Shown here in pieces: positions 15,556 to 24,438 of a DNA stretch of 34,907 nt. Position numbers and translations under genes: made by a program. The stretch is from a virus, in IMG/VR virus record IMGVR_UViG_3300021962_000335, positions 1-34,907 of that record; one strand, given 5' to 3'. Position 1 is the stretch's first letter, and each line of letters opens with the position of its first letter. The notes beneath the pieces were generated by a model. The model worked only from the letters and a program-made list of their open reading frames with translations, made no database searches and was not told where the DNA came from.

Positions 15556-15775
15556 CTTGAACACCGACTTTTTCTTTTGGAATACTAAAATTTTTTAGCA
15601 TAAAGGTTGGTGTCCAACCATCAAACCCTCCGCCAAGGTTGAGATGTCTAAGTAAAGCTTTAGCATCTGAATAGAGAGGGCATGTCCTAATGACTTGCTG
15701 TGTAGAAGTTTCAACTACATTAAACATAGTGTAATAACCTTCGATAACATAATTAAGCTTATTGTTCTTCATCAC
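15551..15775 (-). CDS. Hypothetical protein, 74 aa
   Basis: 74 aa, no signal or membrane segment. The pattern YTMFNVVETSTQQVIRTCPL then SDAKALLRHLNLGGGFDGWT, with LKNFSIPKEK at the end, looks like a small alpha/beta protein of the 'MFNVVDTTTNQVVHTCPT' type common beside replication genes in T4-like phages. It lies 6 bases after the helicase gene and is presumably co-transcribed. Function unknown. Confidence 0.6.
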   Translation of the reverse strand: MMKNNKLNYVIEGYYTMFNVVETSTQQVIRTCPLYSDAKALLRHLNLGGGFDGWTPTFMLKNFSIPKEKVGVQA

Positions 15776-15781
15776 ATATCC

Positions 15782-17203
15782 TCACTTAAATCCAGCAAAC
15801 ATTTCTTTGTTGAAGTTGAACTTTGGCTTTGGAAGGTTTCTTTCTGTATCTTCTGAACCAAACTTGGAATTATCAAACACAGACTTATTCTTTGGACCAT
15901 CCAAAAGATCTTCCTGTGCTGATTGCTCTACGTCATAAAGCCGCATTTTACTGCGATCAATGCCAAGGAAAAACCTACGATTAGACCCTGGATCATTATA
16001 GCGATTCTTGAGTTGCTTAACCAAAATTTGATTCTGTGATTCCATTTGTTCTGAAGTTTGGAGTCCAAACATAAAATCAGCTGTGGCCGGGAGTCCAAAG
16101 GATTCTGATGTATCTTCCAGTCCCAAGTCGCTTGACGAATATCCTCCTCGAGTTGTTTGAGTCGCAGAGACGATAGGTACATCGAACTCCACGGCAAGTC
16201 CTCGAAGCTCTTCTGCGATTGCCTTGATATAGGTATAAGAATTGACGTTGGCTCCATACTTCATCCTCGAAGACATACATATGTTTAGATAATCAATATA
16301 GATGATATCAGGTTTAAAGTTCTTCTTAATTTTCAACTCATTAAGTAGATGACGGAAGTTTGCTGAACCAGCGCAAGCAGTTGGATATTCTTTAACAATA
16401 AGTTTGCCTGTTGTCTTTGCCATCAACTTATCGATCTTGCTTTTATATGATTGAAGAGGTATGATCTCAAGCTGATCGAGAGGTACATCAAGTAAGTTAG
16501 CATCGATGCGCTCAGCGATACGTTCTTCAGCCATTTCCATAGTGATGTAAAGAACATTATAACCCTTAGTCAAATTAGCTGCAGCGCAGTGACACATAAA
16601 CAACGACTTACCAACACCGGTGCCAGCAAGAGCAATGTTTAGTGTCTTATTTGGTAAACCACCACCAGTTATCTCATTGAAGTAGTGCAGATCGAACGGG
16701 ATTCGAGTTTCTTTCTTGTGGTAAAACTCATAACGCGCATTCGAGTCTTCAAGGAAGTCATGCCCAATGTGCGTATCAAATGATACTGCAAGTGCATCAG
16801 ATAAGATCTGTGGAATGGCCCCTTTAGAGGCTTTCCCACTCTTATCATCCAGTATTTGAATGGAGGCCATGATCGCATTGTAGACGGCTTTTTCTTGACA
16901 GAACTTTTCTGTTTGGTCGAGTAACCACTGTACTTCAGTCTTCTCATCTCTACTCAACTCCGATATCTTATCACGAGTCTTCTTAAATACTTCTTCGTTG
17001 ATACCATCTTTATTAGATAGATCAATGATAAGAGCTTCTTTAGTGGGGAATGTATTGTACTTCTTAACGTAATCATCAACTAGGTTGAATGTCAGCTTAT
17101 CAGAATAATCCTGAAAGTATTCTTCTTTCAAAAAGGGTATAACTTTTCTGCCGTAATCTTCGTTTGTTAGAAGATTACCAAAGATTAGTTGTTCAATAGC
17201 CAT
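15782..17203 (-). CDS. Replicative DNA helicase, DnaB / T4 gp41 type
   Basis: 473 aa. Walker A is GTGVGKS at 194-200. Walker B follows as PDIIYIDYLNI. QTTRGGYSSSDLGLEDTSES and the late arginine-finger region (LKNRYNDPGSNRRFFLGID) are characteristic of the RecA-fold helicase domain of phage DnaB-family proteins. The amino domain (about 1-130) is the helical primase-interacting part. It forms a hexamer that unwinds the fork 5' to 3' and partners with the primase at 4886-5926. It follows UvsX and a 71-aa gene in the same direction. Confidence 0.92.
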   Translation of the reverse strand: MAIEQLIFGNLLTNEDYGRKVIPFLKEEYFQDYSDKLTFNLVDDYVKKYNTFPTKEALIIDLSNKDGINEEVFKKTRDKISELSRDEKTEVQWLLDQTEKFCQEKAVYNAIMASIQILDDKSGKASKGAIPQILSDALAVSFDTHIGHDFLEDSNARYEFYHKKETRIPFDLHYFNEITGGGLPNKTLNIALAGTGVGKSLFMCHCAAANLTKGYNVLYITMEMAEERIAERIDANLLDVPLDQLEIIPLQSYKSKIDKLMAKTTGKLIVKEYPTACAGSANFRHLLNELKIKKNFKPDIIYIDYLNICMSSRMKYGANVNSYTYIKAIAEELRGLAVEFDVPIVSATQTTRGGYSSSDLGLEDTSESFGLPATADFMFGLQTSEQMESQNQILVKQLKNRYNDPGSNRRFFLGIDRSKMRLYDVEQSAQEDLLDGPKNKSVFDNSKFGSEDTERNLPKPKFNFNKEMFAGFK

Positions 17204-17212
17204 TCGATTTCC

Positions 17213-17428
17213 TTAGTAAGTAGTTTTAAGGTCCTTGAGATTGAATACACCTAATACCCAATTCTCAGCAGCATCTTCTACATAATGTGTAGATCGATCG
17301 GGGAATACACGGTATTCTTCAATATCATCAATCTTATAGATTACACCATAATCATTTCCATCATGCACTACGAGTGCACTACGATTAGAGTGTTTATCAA
17401 CTCCCTTATATTCATGCAGCGTCTTCAT
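17213..17428 (-). CDS. Hypothetical protein between uvsX and helicase
   Basis: 71 aa from the ATG at 17428, which has GGAGG six bases upstream; earlier in-frame starts lie inside uvsX. Sequence begins MKTLHEYKGVDKHSNRSALV and ends ENWVLGVFNLKDLKTTY. Small beta-rich soluble protein; not recognised. It overlaps the end of uvsX by 17 bases and is probably co-translated with it. Confidence 0.65.
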   Translation of the reverse strand: MKTLHEYKGVDKHSNRSALVVHDGNDYGVIYKIDDIEEYRVFPDRSTHYVEDAAENWVLGVFNLKDLKTTY

Positions 17429-18461
17429 CTTCAACCTCCATGATTGAACCAACTGCCATCTTATAAGTGCTTTCGATGTACTTAGCAAGGTCTGTATCTT
17501 GGAACATCTTTGTCCAAAATTCTTTATTATCTACAATATCGCCTGCACGCATGCTCGGCTGTCTAACTTCACCAGTATCTTTATCTACGGTAGCATACCA
17601 ACCAGCTTTAGGCTTAACAATGTAGCCACCATCAATAGCAACATCCAATAAGCCGCTCCACCGATTAATACCTCCATCATAACTGACCGTGATAGGGATC
17701 TTAGACTTTTCTTTGACATAACGTGACTTCTCCACGTTGATTACGAAATGGTAACCAGAGATACCATCCGCATCTTTTTCCTGTTGACGACCAAGGATCC
17801 AGATATTATCTGAACCATAATAAGATCCGGTACCACCACCAACAATATCTTTGGGATAGAGACCGATCTCTTTATATGTATGGTTGATCACAATCATAGG
17901 AATATCTTTTAATGAAAGATGTGGTGTAATCATACGAAAGAGCGACTTAAGCTGCTTAGCACGAGACATATCGGCAACTGACTTACCATCGAGTGCATCT
18001 TCTACTTCTTTCTTAGAAGCAAGGTTACCAATAGAGTCGATGATGATCATGACATGGTCGTTTCTATCAAGCTCTTTCATCTGAGCCATGATATCAAACT
18101 TCAACTCTTCGATGTCGGTGATAGGAGTATGCACAACAGAGTCAAAAGGAATATTAAAGGTACTAAAATAGGACTGAGGAGTGCCAAACTCAGAATCGTA
18201 AAAAAGAACAATGCCATCTTTGTACTTCCTTAGAAATGAGGATGCCATAAGAAGAGCAAAGCCCGTCTTAAAGTGCTTAGACGGGCCGGCAAGCATCGTC
18301 AGGCCGGGCGTGATGCCACCGTCAACAGAACCAGACAACGCAACGTTGATCATAGGTACAGGAGTCGGGATCATATCTTTCTTTGCAAAGACTTTGCTAT
18401 CAAGCAAAGTGGATGTGAGGTCAATAGTTGAATTCTTAATAAGCTTATCTTTAAGTGACAT
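17412..18461 (-). CDS. uvsX: RecA-like recombinase UvsX
   Basis: 349 aa. Walker A GPSKHFKT at 59-66 is the T4 UvsX form (GPSKSFKS). DHVMIIIDSIGNLASKKEVE is Walker B. MIVINHTYKEIGLYPKDIVG and GGTGSYYGSDNIWILGR are UvsX-specific. The protein forms filaments on single-stranded DNA and drives strand exchange for recombination-dependent replication. The acidic carboxyl end (EVEDEDAA) fits. Immediate neighbours are helicase and polymerase, as expected in this phage group. Confidence 0.95.
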   Translation of the reverse strand: MSLKDKLIKNSTIDLTSTLLDSKVFAKKDMIPTPVPMINVALSGSVDGGITPGLTMLAGPSKHFKTGFALLMASSFLRKYKDGIVLFYDSEFGTPQSYFSTFNIPFDSVVHTPITDIEELKFDIMAQMKELDRNDHVMIIIDSIGNLASKKEVEDALDGKSVADMSRAKQLKSLFRMITPHLSLKDIPMIVINHTYKEIGLYPKDIVGGGTGSYYGSDNIWILGRQQEKDADGISGYHFVINVEKSRYVKEKSKIPITVSYDGGINRWSGLLDVAIDGGYIVKPKAGWYATVDKDTGEVRQPSMRAGDIVDNKEFWTKMFQDTDLAKYIESTYKMAVGSIMEVEDEDAA

Positions 18462-18469
18462 AACGACTC

Positions 18470-19270
18470 CTATGTATCGAGAACTTTATTATCAATTTCT
18501 AGTATACCAATTTGTTGCTCTTTTGTAAACCGTTTTTGATTAGTTATTCCAATATTTGCTGCTATTAAGAGAACAATAGCAAGAGGATCAAAAACGAAAA
18601 CAAGAAGAAGAATGACCATCCTAACACTGCGCTCAAGATTCTCAGTAGACTGTACTTCATATACCAAATCAGCAATGTATCTGATTGGTCCAACTTCTGC
18701 TTCGAGCTTTTTAAATTCTGATTCAAGCTTGATTCTCTGTTCGGTGTAAACGGAAATATTTTTGACATGATCGTCTTTCCTTTTGACGAGTGATTCTCTC
18801 GTCTTTCTTTGCTGGTCAGCAGCTCTGAGTGCAGTTGCTGCTTGTCCACGATCAGTCATTTTATTTAATGCAGCATCAATTTGTTGTATCTGTTTATCTA
18901 AATCTTCTATACTTTGTTTTTCAAAACTGATCTTTGAGTTTAATATTTGTATTTGATCTACTGCACCAGTATTTAAATTTACAGTTTGGTCTATATGTGC
19001 TTTAGATAAAAATCCAAATATACCCATACTCGTTATGAACATGAGTACCATAACAGCTGTACTTAGATATGTTTTAATTAGAAACGGCGTTTGTCTCCAG
19101 TTTCTGTATAACCACGATGCTGTTACTAACTTACCAACTTCTAATACAGATCCCATCACAACGACTGGCCAAAATGCCGATGCAAATATTGTTGTGAGAC
19201 CTATAATTGAGTAGTAGCCGGAGACACCCGAGAGAGCTAAGGCTACTGCGAGTGCCAGATAGTTTATCAT
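18470..19270 (-). CDS. Multi-pass membrane protein with long coiled coil
   Basis: 266 aa. Three membrane helices at about 3-22, 28-50 and 68-88 (KTYLSTAVMVLMFITSMGIF), a charged coiled coil at about 100-200 (SKISFEKQSIEDLDKQIQQI), and a fourth helix near 217-240 (MVILLLVFVFDPLAIVLLIA). The opening GYYSIIGLTTIFASAFWPVV is a conserved family in environmental T4-like phages, usually beside replication genes. Function unknown; an inner-membrane scaffold or lysis-timing factor are possibilities without direct support. Confidence 0.7.
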   Translation of the reverse strand: MINYLALAVALALSGVSGYYSIIGLTTIFASAFWPVVVMGSVLEVGKLVTASWLYRNWRQTPFLIKTYLSTAVMVLMFITSMGIFGFLSKAHIDQTVNLNTGAVDQIQILNSKISFEKQSIEDLDKQIQQIDAALNKMTDRGQAATALRAADQQRKTRESLVKRKDDHVKNISVYTEQRIKLESEFKKLEAEVGPIRYIADLVYEVQSTENLERSVRMVILLLVFVFDPLAIVLLIAANIGITNQKRFTKEQQIGILEIDNKVLDT

Positions 19271-19545
19271 CCGTCTACGTAAGTATTAACTTTCTTTATA
19301 AAAGCTTGGATCTTTGCGGCGCGATCTGGCCACAAAATATATTCTTTACTTGGATCTTTTGACAAGTTAACTAATAGAGGCATGATCATATCTCTGAGTC
19401 CATGCAATTTATCTTGAGCTTCTGCTGTCTTTTGTTCGACTACTTTTGTTTGTTGCTCTACTACTTTCTTTAGTTGTTCTTCATGAGCTTTCAACTCTGA
19501 TTCAGATACAAGACTAAAGCCAAAATCATCATCGCTTAACTTCAT
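19267..19545 (-). CDS. Conserved coiled-coil protein downstream of DNA polymerase
   Basis: 92 aa from the ATG at 19545, which overlaps the polymerase stop (ATGA) and has GGAGG ten bases upstream. MKLSDDDFGFSLVSESELKA then KKVVEQQTKVVEQKTAEAQD and ILWPDRAAKIQAFIKKVNTY match a small family common in marine T4-like phages ('YIYWPNRKEKI--F'). Amino half is coiled coil. It overlaps the membrane protein by 4 bases. Function unknown. Confidence 0.7.
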   Translation of the reverse strand: MKLSDDDFGFSLVSESELKAHEEQLKKVVEQQTKVVEQKTAEAQDKLHGLRDMIMPLLVNLSKDPSKEYILWPDRAAKIQAFIKKVNTYVDG

Positions 19546-22055
19546 GCGAACCAATCCTCCAGAGTAGATACTTTCTTGCTATTTACTTTCCAATGTAGTA
19601 CATCAAGGATAGACTTGAGTGGATCAAGGAAAGCACGGTCAAACTGCTTCTCGTAGTCGATATATTTATTAATCTCAAGCTGTTTGGGCATTGCAGAATT
19701 AGTGGCAATAACATCTTCCTGTCGTGTGATAGGATTAGGTGTAACCAGATATGCAAACTTAATCTTATCACCATTTGTAATAGGCTGGTGTTTCTTCTCG
19801 AGACCAGCATCTTTGATTACTTTATTGTAAAGCAATGACGCTCTAACCTGAATTGGAAGAGACTTCTGATCTAGTTTATAGTGCAGAGGGAATGTAGCAC
19901 CACCATCATTCTTTCTAAAGTAGATAAGTTTGACGCTGCGAGGGAATGCTACCTCTTCAAACTCCATGTTATAGAACTTTTCTCTAAACTCTTCAATGAA
20001 GTTAAGCACTGTCTTCTGATCTGTGTTCATGATTAAGTCGAGAGCTTTCTTAATGTTCTCACGACATGATGCTGGTGTTGATGAACGAACTGCTTCAATA
20101 CCCATGATCTTAAGTTCTGGCTTTTCATATTGTACACCCTCGCTGTTCCATACGTTGAGGATATACATCTTCTTTGCTTTCCAGATACCCTTATTAGCGA
20201 TGTTCTCTCGCTTCATCTGCATCTTCTGTTGATATGCATTCATCATGTCAGCGAGGTCTTGATACGACTTATTGATGTATGGTTGTATCTTCTGTTCACA
20301 GAATGCATCAAGTGCTTTAACGATCTCTAGATCATCTGTCATATCCAACTTCTCAACGAGTGGACCCATGTTAACATACACGGAATCAGTGTCAGATGCA
20401 ATCACATAGTCTTTATTATCCGTCTTGAGCATCTTGTTGAAGTATGCGTTAATCTTCTGTTCGATCCAACGGATCGATAGCTGACCAGAAGTTGTGATTG
20501 CTTCCGCGTGATTAAAGTTGAACCACCTGAAGTATTGGTTACCCAACGCACCATATGCCGAGTTGAGCTGGATCTTTTTGGCGAGCTGAAGATTGTGATA
20601 ACGCGATGCAAGTTTTTCGTCATCTTTGCTTTTCGTTTCCTTGAATCTTTTCTTGGCTTCAAGCATCTTGTCTTTGTAGATAACACGATCATTATACATC
20701 TTCTCCATGAGTTGAGGCAAGAAACCTTGCTTATCTTTACGATAGGTGCAACCATTAGCAGCATATGCTACCATGCCATCACGATATTCCCAATTCCCTT
20801 CGAGCAAATAATCAATCGAAGGAAACTGTATACGACCAGCAAATGTTTCAGGTGAGATGTTGTACTGCATGATAAGATGCGGATAAAGAGAGTTCAAGTC
20901 GAAAGACACGACCCACTTATGCATACCAACTTGTGGATCTTTAACATAACCACCGACGAGTGTATCATAGTTATCTTCGATCTTCTGTTGTGGGATAACA
21001 ATCTTCTGATCTAATAGGTAGTTGTGAATGATAACATCCCACGGCCTAACAGTCGTCAGTGTATCGGTGTAGTTGACTTTAGCATCATATGCAAGAGCGA
21101 ACACCTGCTTGATAAAACCAAGCTTATCTTCGAGACGATCGACGAGCACGCAGTCATGGATGTTATAGTCGATGAACTTTTCATAGTCTTTCTTGTATAG
21201 ATCCAATAGACTATCATATTCAGAATAATCGAGCTTACGTTCTCCGAGAACGATGTTAGCGATATGATCGAGACGATATGACTCTTGGTTAGTAAATGAG
21301 AACTTCTTATAGAGATGCATATAGTCGAGGATGGTTACACCAGCAGGAACGAATGCTTGGTTCTTCTGGTCTCGAACAATGATTTCTTTCTCATCAAGGA
21401 ACTTCCAAGGTGAGAGCTTCTTAGCTTCTTTTTCGCCAAGCTGACCGATGATGCGATTGACGATATAGGGTACGTCGAAGAACTCTACATTCCAACCAGT
21501 CAATACATCTGGAGTCCAGTCAGGATGATTCCAACCGAGGATAAACTTAGCAAGCAAATCTTTTTCATCTTTACACAAGACATAGATGACGTCATCTGAC
21601 TTTGGCTTATAGTACCCACAACCAAACACGATGCTACGACCATTCTTACGAAGAGAGATAGCAGTGATTGGTTTAGATGCTTGCTTAATATCAGGGAATC
21701 CATCGTCGCTCGCTACCTCGATGTCGATGGTAACTACAGAGATGAGTTCGGGATCATAATCGATCTGGCCGGGATACTCATCGTTGATGAATACGTATGG
21801 ATAGTTAGTCAAACCATAAAACTTGAAGTTAGAGACTTCGCTATATTGTTTGACGAAATCTCTTGCTTCACGCATAGAATCGAAGTTGATCTTACCAACT
21901 TTTTTGTTGTCGAGTGTTAAGTAATCACCCTTATCAGATGGAATGAAGAGGTAGGGCTGATAGTCTACCTCTTCACTAATACGTTTGCCATTCTGATATC
22001 CACGCAGATATATCTTATTACCACGTGCGTAGAAGTTTGTATAGAAACGTGTCAT
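19542..22055 (-). CDS. Family B DNA polymerase, T4 gp43 type
   Basis: 837 aa, close to T4 gp43 (898). Exo I is VVTIDIEVASDDGFPD (DIE at 111-113). WNVEFFDVPYIVNR is Exo II and YNIHDCVLVDRLED is Exo III. Polymerase motif A is FDLNSLYPHLIMQYNISPE, motif B KKIQLNSAYGALGNQYFRW and motif C IASDTDSVYVNMG. The gene is uninterrupted (no intein or split). It carries out replication with 3'-5' proofreading. A sigma70-like promoter lies at 22090-22118. Confidence 0.97.
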   Translation of the reverse strand: MTRFYTNFYARGNKIYLRGYQNGKRISEEVDYQPYLFIPSDKGDYLTLDNKKVGKINFDSMREARDFVKQYSEVSNFKFYGLTNYPYVFINDEYPGQIDYDPELISVVTIDIEVASDDGFPDIKQASKPITAISLRKNGRSIVFGCGYYKPKSDDVIYVLCKDEKDLLAKFILGWNHPDWTPDVLTGWNVEFFDVPYIVNRIIGQLGEKEAKKLSPWKFLDEKEIIVRDQKNQAFVPAGVTILDYMHLYKKFSFTNQESYRLDHIANIVLGERKLDYSEYDSLLDLYKKDYEKFIDYNIHDCVLVDRLEDKLGFIKQVFALAYDAKVNYTDTLTTVRPWDVIIHNYLLDQKIVIPQQKIEDNYDTLVGGYVKDPQVGMHKWVVSFDLNSLYPHLIMQYNISPETFAGRIQFPSIDYLLEGNWEYRDGMVAYAANGCTYRKDKQGFLPQLMEKMYNDRVIYKDKMLEAKKRFKETKSKDDEKLASRYHNLQLAKKIQLNSAYGALGNQYFRWFNFNHAEAITTSGQLSIRWIEQKINAYFNKMLKTDNKDYVIASDTDSVYVNMGPLVEKLDMTDDLEIVKALDAFCEQKIQPYINKSYQDLADMMNAYQQKMQMKRENIANKGIWKAKKMYILNVWNSEGVQYEKPELKIMGIEAVRSSTPASCRENIKKALDLIMNTDQKTVLNFIEEFREKFYNMEFEEVAFPRSVKLIYFRKNDGGATFPLHYKLDQKSLPIQVRASLLYNKVIKDAGLEKKHQPITNGDKIKFAYLVTPNPITRQEDVIATNSAMPKQLEINKYIDYEKQFDRAFLDPLKSILDVLHWKVNSKKVSTLEDWFA

Positions 22056-22089
22056 ATATTGCTACCTCAAAGCGCTCAATTATAAGCAT

Positions 22090-22118
22090 ATTATAACATA
22101 TTTTAGTTGAGAAGTAAA
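22090..22118 (-). promoter_or_regulatory. Sigma70-like promoter for DNA polymerase unit
   Basis: Minus strand: TTTACT (22118-22113), 17 bases, TATAAT (22095-22090) preceded by TG. It lies in the gap right after the holin stop codon, ahead of the polymerase-uvsX-helicase run. Confidence 0.65.
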
Positions 22119-22589
22119 TTACTGTTTACCAGCTATCTTCTCTTGTCCACGTGTCCATGCAGCAACACCGAGGATTGCACCGAATGCCATATGAATCAAT
22201 CCACCGTTGTCGAGTGTAATTGACTTCCACGGGATGTATGTCATGCCCTTCAAGAATTGTGGCATGAACATTGCGATGATTGGGAAAGCAACGAAGTCAC
22301 AGAAACACATGAGCATATATAACCAACCCATCGCTGGACGCCAATATGCTTTCATCCAGTGTTCGTTCTGTTTGCCGTTTTCTGCTTCCCACTTCTGTTT
22401 TTCTAGTTCAATAGCTGCAAGCTGTGCTGCTTCAGACATCTGAGGTGATGCACTTGGTCTTGATGGACCTGCATCAAAATAGTTAGTCTGTATCGATGCA
22501 GCTGCACCCTTTGTAGCGGGTGGTAACTGATCCATAGCAGGTTTTGCTGCTACTGGTTCATCGTCTGGTGTTCCGAATTTAGGCATCAT
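22119..22589 (-). CDS. Holin, 3TM family-like
   Basis: 156 aa. A soluble 85-residue amino part precedes hydrophobic segments at about 88-110 (AMGWLYMLMCFCDFVAFPII) and 130-147 (GGLIHMAFGAILGVAAWTRG). The pattern 'WRPxxGW...NGGLxHMAFGAILGVAAWTRGQEK' is that of phage holins of the GTA_holin_3TM type. It shares one base with the endolysin gene directly upstream, the classical lysis pairing. The holin opens the inner membrane to release endolysin. Confidence 0.8.
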   Translation of the reverse strand: MMPKFGTPDDEPVAAKPAMDQLPPATKGAAASIQTNYFDAGPSRPSASPQMSEAAQLAAIELEKQKWEAENGKQNEHWMKAYWRPAMGWLYMLMCFCDFVAFPIIAMFMPQFLKGMTYIPWKSITLDNGGLIHMAFGAILGVAAWTRGQEKIAGKQ

Positions 22590-23209
22590 TAACCTCCAAA
22601 GATTTCTAAGGCTGCTTCATAATGATGCTTACGATCTTCGAGACCGATTGTTCCACCGTTAATTTTCTTAGTGACAGTAAGGATATCATCCTTATCTGCC
22701 CATTGATTAAGTTCTCTTGAATCCCAGAACCAACCTGCTGACCACGCTGCACCCTCTTCTGTTTCCAACCACTCGGTTGCTTCAGCAAGGTCCATGTTCA
22801 TGTCAGTTGCAAAAGCTTGATAGTTACTTTTGCCTGTTAGCTGGATAAGGCCACGACCGCAGTAGCGGTAACCATCACCAGACTCAGGAGGACCGTTGCC
22901 CATTCTACTTGCGTAGACGAGATTTGCGATCTTTTCTGGATTCTTGGCATACTCGTTTGGATTCTTACCACGAAAATACTTCGGGAACACCTTTACAAGT
23001 GTTTCCGCCCTGTAATTTAAGTTCTCTTTTCTTGCTCTGAGACCACCGGATTCGTGACCTACCTGAGCTAGAAACATTGATATTCTTTTTGGATTATTGA
23101 TCTCGTAGAATTCCATTACTTCATTTAGTGGATCTACGAATGCTTGAACGATGTCTTCGTTTGTGTCCTCAAAAAACTCATTCAACTGTTCAAATGTTAC
23201 TAAAGCCAT
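22589..23209 (-). CDS. Endolysin, GH19 chitinase-like lysozyme
   Basis: 206 aa. GHESGGLRARKENLNYRAE carries the GH19 catalytic Glu53 and second Glu62. RYCGRGLIQLTGKSNYQAF is the conserved GRGxxQLTG loop, and WFWDSRELNQWADKDDI with KKINGGTIGLEDRKHHY completes the family. No signal peptide, consistent with holin-dependent release. It cleaves peptidoglycan glycan strands. A CATAAATA late-like box lies about 50 bases upstream. Confidence 0.93.
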   Translation of the reverse strand: MALVTFEQLNEFFEDTNEDIVQAFVDPLNEVMEFYEINNPKRISMFLAQVGHESGGLRARKENLNYRAETLVKVFPKYFRGKNPNEYAKNPEKIANLVYASRMGNGPPESGDGYRYCGRGLIQLTGKSNYQAFATDMNMDLAEATEWLETEEGAAWSAGWFWDSRELNQWADKDDILTVTKKINGGTIGLEDRKHHYEAALEIFGG

Positions 23210-23258
23210 TTTAATCTCCTATATCGTTTCAGAGCATAATATAGGGATTCATCATGGC

Positions 23259-23357
23259 TTATTTATGATTTAAGAACGCTCCAGTCTTATAGTTCCATTG
23301 GTTCTGAAGATCTCTTGTTTCAATAATAAGTTCGTAAAAAAACTTTAAGATCTTCAT
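23259..23357 (-). CDS. Micro-protein, 32 aa
   Basis: Begins MKILKFFYELIIETRDLQNQ and ends KTGAFLNHK. The ATG overlaps the DUF1127 gene stop as TGATG, so translation is probably coupled. Amphipathic helix followed by a short polar tail. Not recognised. The stop/start overlap and absence of any other gene in the gap are the main support. Confidence 0.5.
   Translation of the reverse strand: MKILKFFYELIIETRDLQNQWNYKTGAFLNHK
23260..23267 (-). promoter_or_regulatory. Late-promoter-like CATAAATA before endolysin
   Basis: One mismatch to TATAAATA, about 50 bases before the endolysin start; it contains the stop codon of the 32-aa micro-gene (CAT AAA TAA). Confidence 0.4.
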
Positions 23358-23521
23358 CACACTCTCGCAAAATGCTTTGCAGCTTCAAAGATAATCTGCT
23401 CTCTTGTTATGCCAAGATGCTTAAGTTCATTATCTGATAATGCATTTAACTGTGATATTGTTGTCATGTATAGTGAATAACTGCTTACCCATCTGGCAGC
23501 GGCTTCTAATATGTTTAACAT
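23357..23521 (-). CDS. DUF1127-like small protein
   Basis: 54 aa. The carboxyl half SQLNALSDNELKHLGITREQ (then IIFEAAK) matches the DUF1127/YjiS pattern 'LxxLsDreLkDIGlsRsdI'. DUF1127 proteins are small, abundant in Alphaproteobacteria and implicated in RNA turnover and stress adaptation. The amino part is an amphipathic helix (MLNILEAAARWVSSYSLYMT). Too short for most gene callers. Its start has only a weak purine stretch upstream (AAAGAAAGAC). It sits between the Hsp20 terminator and the lysis genes. Confidence 0.7.
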   Translation of the reverse strand: MLNILEAAARWVSSYSLYMTTISQLNALSDNELKHLGITREQIIFEAAKHFARV

Positions 23522-23556
23522 GTGTATTGTCTTTCTTTAGTTTGTATTAAATGAAA

Positions 23557-23588
23557 ATGTGGCCAGGAGCTATTGCCACCAGCCACAT
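23557..23588 (-). terminator. Probable terminator after hsp20
   Basis: Stem ATGTGGC / GCCACAT (7 bp) with an 18-base loop. On the minus strand it is followed by TTTCATTT. The long loop lowers confidence. Confidence 0.5.
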
Positions 23589-23610
23589 GTCACATTATAT
23601 CATAATATAA

Positions 23611-24135
23611 TTACTTGTCTTCTACAAGAAGTTCTTTCTTTGACTTCTTAGCAGATTCTGCGGCATCGGTGATGTCGATCTTCTTTGGCTTCTTATCTTC
23701 TGGAATGATGTGCTCGAGCCAGATCTTAAGAATGCCATTGACCATAGCAGCATTATTAACGACAACATTATCAGCAAGTGAGAATGTACGAGTGAATGCA
23801 CGATCAGCGATTCCCTTATGTAGGTATTGAACATCTATACCGTCTTCAGTAAGTGTGTCGACGGTTGTTTGACCCTTAACGACAAGCTTATTGTCTTCGA
23901 GTGTAAGTTCGATGTCTTGCTTACCAAAACCTGCAACAGCAAGCTCAACGACATAGACATTGTCGTCTGTCTTCTTGAGATTGAATGGAGGGAATGTAGC
24001 ACCTGCAGTCTTTTGGATATGTTCTACTGTTTCTGCCATACGTTGTGCAATCTTATCAGCACCAACGAAGAACTTACCGAACTTATCGAGATCTGCGAAT
24101 GAATGATCGAACTTATATGTAGGCCAGTTTGTCAT
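23611..24135 (-). CDS. Small heat-shock protein Hsp20 (IbpA-like)
   Basis: 174 aa from the ATG at 24135 (AGGAG upstream). ATFPPFNLKKTDDNVYVVEL, VAGFGKQDIELTLEDNKLVV and the late GILKIWLEHIIPEDKKPKKI are the alpha-crystallin domain, including the 'I-x-I/L'-like tail motif that links oligomers. It closely follows the IbpA layout (YPPYNI..., LA-V-AGF...). It acts as an ATP-independent holdase. Hsp20 genes are common in marine T4-like phages. It has its own near-consensus promoter and terminator. Confidence 0.92.
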   Translation of the reverse strand: MTNWPTYKFDHSFADLDKFGKFFVGADKIAQRMAETVEHIQKTAGATFPPFNLKKTDDNVYVVELAVAGFGKQDIELTLEDNKLVVKGQTTVDTLTEDGIDVQYLHKGIADRAFTRTFSLADNVVVNNAAMVNGILKIWLEHIIPEDKKPKKIDITDAAESAKKSKKELLVEDK

Positions 24136-24192
24136 ATGTTTTCTCCTATTAAGCGAGTTATATAAAGTGGACCCATTAGGCATCCACGTTAC

Positions 24193-24222
24193 TATATATA
24201 ATTATCAACTAAAAATTGTCAA
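24193..24222 (-). promoter_or_regulatory. Near-consensus sigma70 promoter for hsp20
   Basis: Minus strand: TTGACA (24222-24217), 18 bases, TATATA (24198-24193). Unlike the TGTACA family it has the canonical -35, so host RNA polymerase should read it early. Confidence 0.7.
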
Positions 24223-24225
24223 CTA

Positions 24226-24438
24226 TTAACTAAAATTTTTTCTTTCTTTTGTATCAATGGATAGTGACATAGTGTCCTTATGAAAGTAATAAATTGGTGT
24301 TAAGCCGTGTTTCTTAAACTCTTCACCTCTACTAATCATAAGGCCAAATGCATTGTTTACGTCGCCCATAGCACAACACATTGTGTTTGCTTCCATGATA
24401 ATAGCTTCAGTGATTTCTTCGATATTATTTGTATTCAT
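24226..24438 (-). CDS. Hypothetical protein, 70 aa
   Basis: The start at 24438 overlaps the upstream stop as TAATG. MNTNNIEEITEAIIMEANTM, then CCAMGDVNNAFGLMISRGEE. Helical, with a Cys-Cys pair and no membrane segment. Not recognised. It closes a three-gene overlapping run that begins at 25216. Confidence 0.6.
   Translation of the reverse strand: MNTNNIEEITEAIIMEANTMCCAMGDVNNAFGLMISRGEEFKKHGLTPIYYFHKDTMSLSIDTKERKNFS

Noticed and set aside
15377-15598. 73-aa plus-strand frame
   Set aside because: Covers a late promoter, the terminator and the candidate structured RNA of the minus strand, with no ribosome site.
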